From: Anaerolineae bacterium | GTDB lineage: Bacteria; Chloroflexota; Anaerolineae; B4-G1; SLSP01 | Reading direction: 5' to 3' | NCBI GenBank assembly: GCA_016927095.1 | Contig: JAFGNI010000186.1 | Coordinates: 1 to 25,702 of the forward strand | Length of the DNA: 25,702 bases | Shown: positions 22,979 to 25,702 of the stretch, in pieces | How the letters are laid out: each line of letters begins with the position of its first letter | How positions within the stretch are numbered: position 1 is the first letter of the stretch | The notes under the pieces: model-generated | The model's input: only the letters and a program-made list of their open reading frames with translations | Told to the model about the DNA's origin: nothing | Databases searched by the model: none | Translations under genes and position numbers: made by a program

Positions 22979-23759
22979 ACAAACGCCGGTTCTGCGCGGT
23001 CGGGTCTCGATCGGTGCCCGAATCGGGAGGCCTCGGTCTGGGTGCCGCCTGCTTGCCATCCCTGAGGGACCTGCTGCGGCCTATCGCGTTGCCCAGCTCG
23101 ATGACTACGGCGGTCTCTCGCGTCGGGATTTCCTCTGGCGCGCGCCGGTTGGTCTGCAGGTGTCCGCCCGCGTCTCTGCCCCGGATCTGCCGGGCACCTG
23201 GGGATTTGGTTGGTGGAACGACCCCTTCAGCGCGCAGTTGGGCATACGCGGCACGTCGCGGCGGTTTCCGTCGTTGCCCAACGCCGCGTGGGTCTTTTAC
23301 GCGTCGCCTGAGAACCACCTTGCACTGCGTGATGACCATCCCTCCGACGGTCTATTAGCCGCGACGTTCTCTGCTCCGGCGATTCACCCAGCGGTGTTGG
23401 CGCTGGGGATCCCTGCTTTGCCCCTGCTCCTGTGGCCACCGGCAGCCCGCCTGATCCGCTGGCTGGCCCGACGCTTTGTCAGCGAGGATGCCGCCGCGCT
23501 GGACCTCGATCCCACAGCTTGGCACACCTATGAGGTGATGTGGGGGCGCAGCTCAGTGAGCTTCAACGTCGATGGCACTGAACGCTTCGCGACGCCCGTA
23601 GCGCCAGAAGGCCCGCTGGGCCTGGTGATATGGATCGACAACCAATATGCGGCCCTCCGGCCCGATGGTCACCTGAGCTTCGGCTCCCTGGCCAATCCGC
23701 ATGCCTGGCTTGAGATTGCGGACGTGGAGCTCTGGACCGGGTTGGGCGGCGACCGGTGA
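22971..23759 (+). CDS. Concanavalin A-like/glucanase-fold protein of unknown function
   Basis: A 262-residue protein I recognise only by fold-like features. GFGWWNDPFSAQLG (78-91), WHTYEVMWGRSSVSFNVDG (184-202) and PLGLVIWIDNQYA (215-227) resemble the beta-sandwich strands of GH16/LamG-type concanavalin-like domains. The glycosidase catalytic E-x-D-x-x-E is not evident, so a binding role is more likely than hydrolysis. A hydrophobic stretch (about 137-165) followed by a basic helix (RLIRWLARRFV) interrupts the sandwich and may be membrane-associating. No signal peptide is visible. ATG 22971 follows a GGGAGAGGGGAGG purine run and overlaps the methyltransferase end; its own stop overlaps the mvaD start, so the three genes are coupled. 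Confidence 0.6.
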   Translation: MGKQTPVLRGRVSIGARIGRPRSGCRLLAIPEGPAAAYRVAQLDDYGGLSRRDFLWRAPVGLQVSARVSAPDLPGTWGFGWWNDPFSAQLGIRGTSRRFPSLPNAAWVFYASPENHLALRDDHPSDGLLAATFSAPAIHPAVLALGIPALPLLLWPPAARLIRWLARRFVSEDAAALDLDPTAWHTYEVMWGRSSVSFNVDGTERFATPVAPEGPLGLVIWIDNQYAALRPDGHLSFGSLANPHAWLEIADVELWTGLGGDR

Positions 23760-24799
23760 TGGCAACCGCAACGGCGGCTGCCCACCCGAACCTGGCCCTG
23801 GTCAAGTACTGGGGCCAGCGCGATCCGGCGCTGAACATCCCCGCCAACGGATCCATCTCCGTTAACCTGAGCGGCGCGACCACGACAACGTCGGTGACCT
23901 TTGACGCCGGTCTAGCGGCGGACACGGTATACCTCAACGGGGCTCCCGCGGATGCGGAGACCGCCCACCGGGTGCGAGTGCATCTGGACCGCGTGTGCGC
24001 ACGCGCAGGCGTTCGGGACTGCGCCCAGGTGGTCTCGCATAACGACTTCCCCGCCGACGTAGGGGTGGCCAGCTCGGCCAGTGCCTTTGCCGCACTCTCG
24101 CTAGCGGCTGCGACGGCCGCGGGCCTCTCTCTGAGCACGCAGACCCTCTCGATCTTGGCGCGCAAGGGATCGGGTTCTGCATGCCGTTCAGTGCCCGACG
24201 GCTTTGTTGAGTGGTTGCCCGGCTGCGATGATGCCAGCTCATACGCTCGTTCGCTAGCGCCCTGCGACCACTGGGATCTGCGGGTGATCACCGTGGCTTT
24301 CGCCACGACGCCCAAAGCCGTCCCTTCACTCGAGGGCCACCAGGCTGCGCCGAGCAGCCCCTTTTACCAAGCGCGACTTCACGAGGTGATGCGCACTTTG
24401 GCCGGTGTCCGTGACGCCATCCTGGCACGCGACTTCGATGCCCTGAGCCTGACCGTAGAGCGGGAGGCGCTGTCGCTCCACGCCGTGGCGATGACGTCAC
24501 GACCCGCTGCACGTCCGTGGGTGAGCGGCATCCTGTACTTGGCGCCTGAGACGGTGCAGCTGCTGCACGCCGTGCAGGGTTGGCGCCGCGATGGGCTGCC
24601 GGTTGCCTTCACGCTGGATGCTGGCCCCAGTGTCCACCTGATCTGCGAGGGGCCTCTGCTGCGCCAGGTGCTGGACGCGCTCGACGCGGCGGCGCCCGAC
24701 AGAGCGACAACCATCGTGAGCCGCCCGGGCCGCGGCGCCTGGTTGGTTCAAGAGAACGACGGGGCTTCGGCCCCGTCGGATACATCTTGTATCTCCTAG
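23759..24799 (+). CDS. mvaD: Diphosphomevalonate decarboxylase family (MDD or phosphomevalonate decarboxylase)
   Basis: A 346-residue GHMP-kinase-fold enzyme of the mevalonate pathway; the classical member converts mevalonate diphosphate to isopentenyl diphosphate with ATP. Motifs: HPNLALVKYWGQRDPALNIP (9-28), the ATP-binding loop DFPADVGVASSASAFAAL (97-114), RKGSGSACRSVPDGFVEW (135-152, R143 corresponding to the conserved Arg) and FTLDAGPSVH (D287, the catalytic Asp). The usual KYWGK reads KYWGQ and DAGPN reads DAGPS. Chloroflexota are known to include a phosphomevalonate decarboxylase (Roseiflexus), so that activity is possible. ATG 23759 overlaps the upstream stop by 1 nt (TGATG); GTG 23756 is an alternative. 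The last ~13 codons contain a terminator hairpin. Confidence 0.88.
   Translation: MATATAAAHPNLALVKYWGQRDPALNIPANGSISVNLSGATTTTSVTFDAGLAADTVYLNGAPADAETAHRVRVHLDRVCARAGVRDCAQVVSHNDFPADVGVASSASAFAALSLAAATAAGLSLSTQTLSILARKGSGSACRSVPDGFVEWLPGCDDASSYARSLAPCDHWDLRVITVAFATTPKAVPSLEGHQAAPSSPFYQARLHEVMRTLAGVRDAILARDFDALSLTVEREALSLHAVAMTSRPAARPWVSGILYLAPETVQLLHAVQGWRRDGLPVAFTLDAGPSVHLICEGPLLRQVLDALDAAAPDRATTIVSRPGRGAWLVQENDGASAPSDTSCIS
24757..24793 (+). terminator. UUCG-loop hairpin within the end of mvaD
   Basis: CGACGGGGC-TTCG-GCCCCGTCG (24757-24778) is a perfect 9-bp stem with the very stable UUCG tetraloop. A second small hairpin, GATACA-TCT-TGTATC (24779-24793), follows directly. Both lie before the TAG at 24797-24799, so the terminator is inside the coding sequence. 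Confidence 0.72.
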
Positions 24800-24804
24800 C
24801 GTAC

Positions 24805-24844
24805 GAGCGGCGGGCCCGCGGGCTAGACCTCTACGGCGCCGCTC
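24805..24844. terminator. Weak inverted repeat between convergent mvaD and glgC
   Basis: GAGCGGCG (24805-24812) and CGCCGCTC (24837-24844) are perfect 8-bp reverse complements with a GC-rich 24-nt loop, in the short gap between convergent genes. It may act as a terminator in both directions. Confidence 0.35.
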
Positions 24845-24898
24845 CTGCCGCCCCCATCACATACGGCGTAGTTGACCCTGTATGCTGTCCCGAGCTGC

Positions 24899-25702
24899 CT
24901 AAATGACCGTGTTGTCAGGTATCACGACGCTCTTGGGTACCACGACGAGGCCGTCTTTGATCACGTAGGTGTCCGTCTCGACGTCCTCGTGGCCTTCGTG
25001 GTCGCGGATGACGACATTACGCCCGATGCGCACGTTCTTGTCTAGGATGGCGCTCTCGATCACACTGCCTTTGCCGACTCCCATATCAGGGATGCCCAGG
25101 CGTCTGTTCTCTTCCAACTGCGCCCGGGTCTCGTAGAAGTCAGCACCCATCATAATGACCCGTCGCAAGTGCGCGCCCGGGTTGACGATGCTGCGCAGAC
25201 CGATCACACTGTCAGCCACAGCCGCATTGTTGATACGACACCCTGGGGCCAGGACGACACGGCGGATCGTGGAGTCCATCACCCGGCTGCCGGAGAGGTA
25301 GCGGGCCCGGGTGTAGATGGGCCACTCAGGCGCGAAGAAATCGAAGGGTGGATCAGGGGTTGTGAGCGCTAAGTTGGCCTCATAGAAGGCCCGCATCGTC
25401 CCGATGTCCTCCCAATACCCTTCAAAGGGATACGCGTAGACGCTCAGCCCTTTTTCGATCGCGGCAGGGATGATGTGCTTCCCGAAGTCTGAGCCGGATT
25501 CCTCGCGCAGCAGGTCGACCATACACTGTGTGCCGAAGACGTAGATGCCCATAGAGGCCAGGTAGGGCTTTTCCCCGTCCAGACTGACCAGATTAGGAAG
25601 GTCTTCCTCTGGGGGTTTCTCCTGCCACTCTGTGATGCGCCCCTCGCTATCGGACTTGAGGATGCCCAGAGACGGCGCTTCTTGAGCGGAGACGGGCTGG
25701 GC
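24899..25702 (-). CDS. glgC: Glucose-1-phosphate adenylyltransferase, C-terminal part (5' beyond window)
   Basis: Makes ADP-glucose for glycogen synthesis. The frame is open to the window edge, so about 267 C-terminal residues of a usual ~420 are seen. Diagnostic segments: GILKSDSEGRITEWQEKP, YLASMGIYVF, SDFGKHIIPAAI, YAYPFEGYWEDIGTMRAFYEANLAL (the glucose-1-phosphate site), then PIYTRARYLSGSRV and the left-handed beta-helix with hexapeptide-like repeats (VLAPGCRI, ADSVIGLRSIV, VIMMGADFYET, SAILDKNVRIGRNVVI). The ATG at 25552 is internal, not the start. It is convergent with mvaD; the stop TAG is at 24901-24899. No neighbouring glycogen genes are visible within the window. Confidence 0.95.
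   Translation of the reverse strand, partial: AQPVSAQEAPSLGILKSDSEGRITEWQEKPPEEDLPNLVSLDGEKPYLASMGIYVFGTQCMVDLLREESGSDFGKHIIPAAIEKGLSVYAYPFEGYWEDIGTMRAFYEANLALTTPDPPFDFFAPEWPIYTRARYLSGSRVMDSTIRRVVLAPGCRINNAAVADSVIGLRSIVNPGAHLRRVIMMGADFYETRAQLEENRRLGIPDMGVGKGSVIESAILDKNVRIGRNVVIRDHEGHEDVETDTYVIKDGLVVVPKSVVIPDNTVI

Overview
This is a GC-rich bacterial chromosomal window, gene-dense and almost entirely on the + strand. The gene content points to the Chloroflexota: a large MalT-type (STAND ATPase) LuxR regulator, a pyrimidine cluster with a fused PyrF-PyrE protein, a bacterial mevalonate-pathway decarboxylase, a DUF3604/PHP hydrolase next to a UroD-like protein, and an octamer palindrome of a kind I recall from such genomes. 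This placement is inference; no rRNA or marker gene is present.

Layout. (1) 1-3856: 3' part of a rifampin-phosphotransferase-like PEP-utilizer, a DHA1-type MFS exporter and a two-domain GNAT acetyltransferase. (2) 3878-4800: a TspO/MBR-like membrane protein with its own near-consensus promoter, a palindromic operator and a terminator. (3) 5003-9380: a second MFS carrier (probably leaderless), then a tightly packed set of a PHP/DUF3604 metallohydrolase, a UroD/MtaA-like protein and TrmO. (4) 9563-14884: a de novo UMP cluster, pyrC - terminator - pyrB - pyrFE (fusion) - pyrD - pyrK. It covers every step from carbamoyl phosphate to UMP; carAB and pyrR are not in the window. (5) 14932-20406: a MalT-like LuxR regulator, an ABC-2 type two-gene exporter, and a short ORF that looks like the N-terminal ATPase domain of the same kind of regulator with Walker A and B destroyed. 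(6) 20486-22067 (-): an SLC6/NSS sodium symporter with a long leader carrying an attenuator-like hairpin. (7) 22193-24799: an overlapping three-gene operon, SAM methyltransferase, concanavalin-like protein and diphosphomevalonate-decarboxylase family enzyme. (8) 24899-25702 (-): C-terminal part of GlgC, open at the window edge.

The most interesting observations are the 44-bp perfect palindrome made of five octamers that encodes the C-terminus of PyrD, the standalone degenerate MalT-type ATPase domain beside its intact relative, a strong intrinsic terminator inside the pyr cluster, the HxC...C metal site in the UroD-like protein, the KYWGQ variant of the mevalonate decarboxylase, and the attenuator-like leader of the SLC6 gene. 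All functional statements come from reading motifs by eye; no database search was run.
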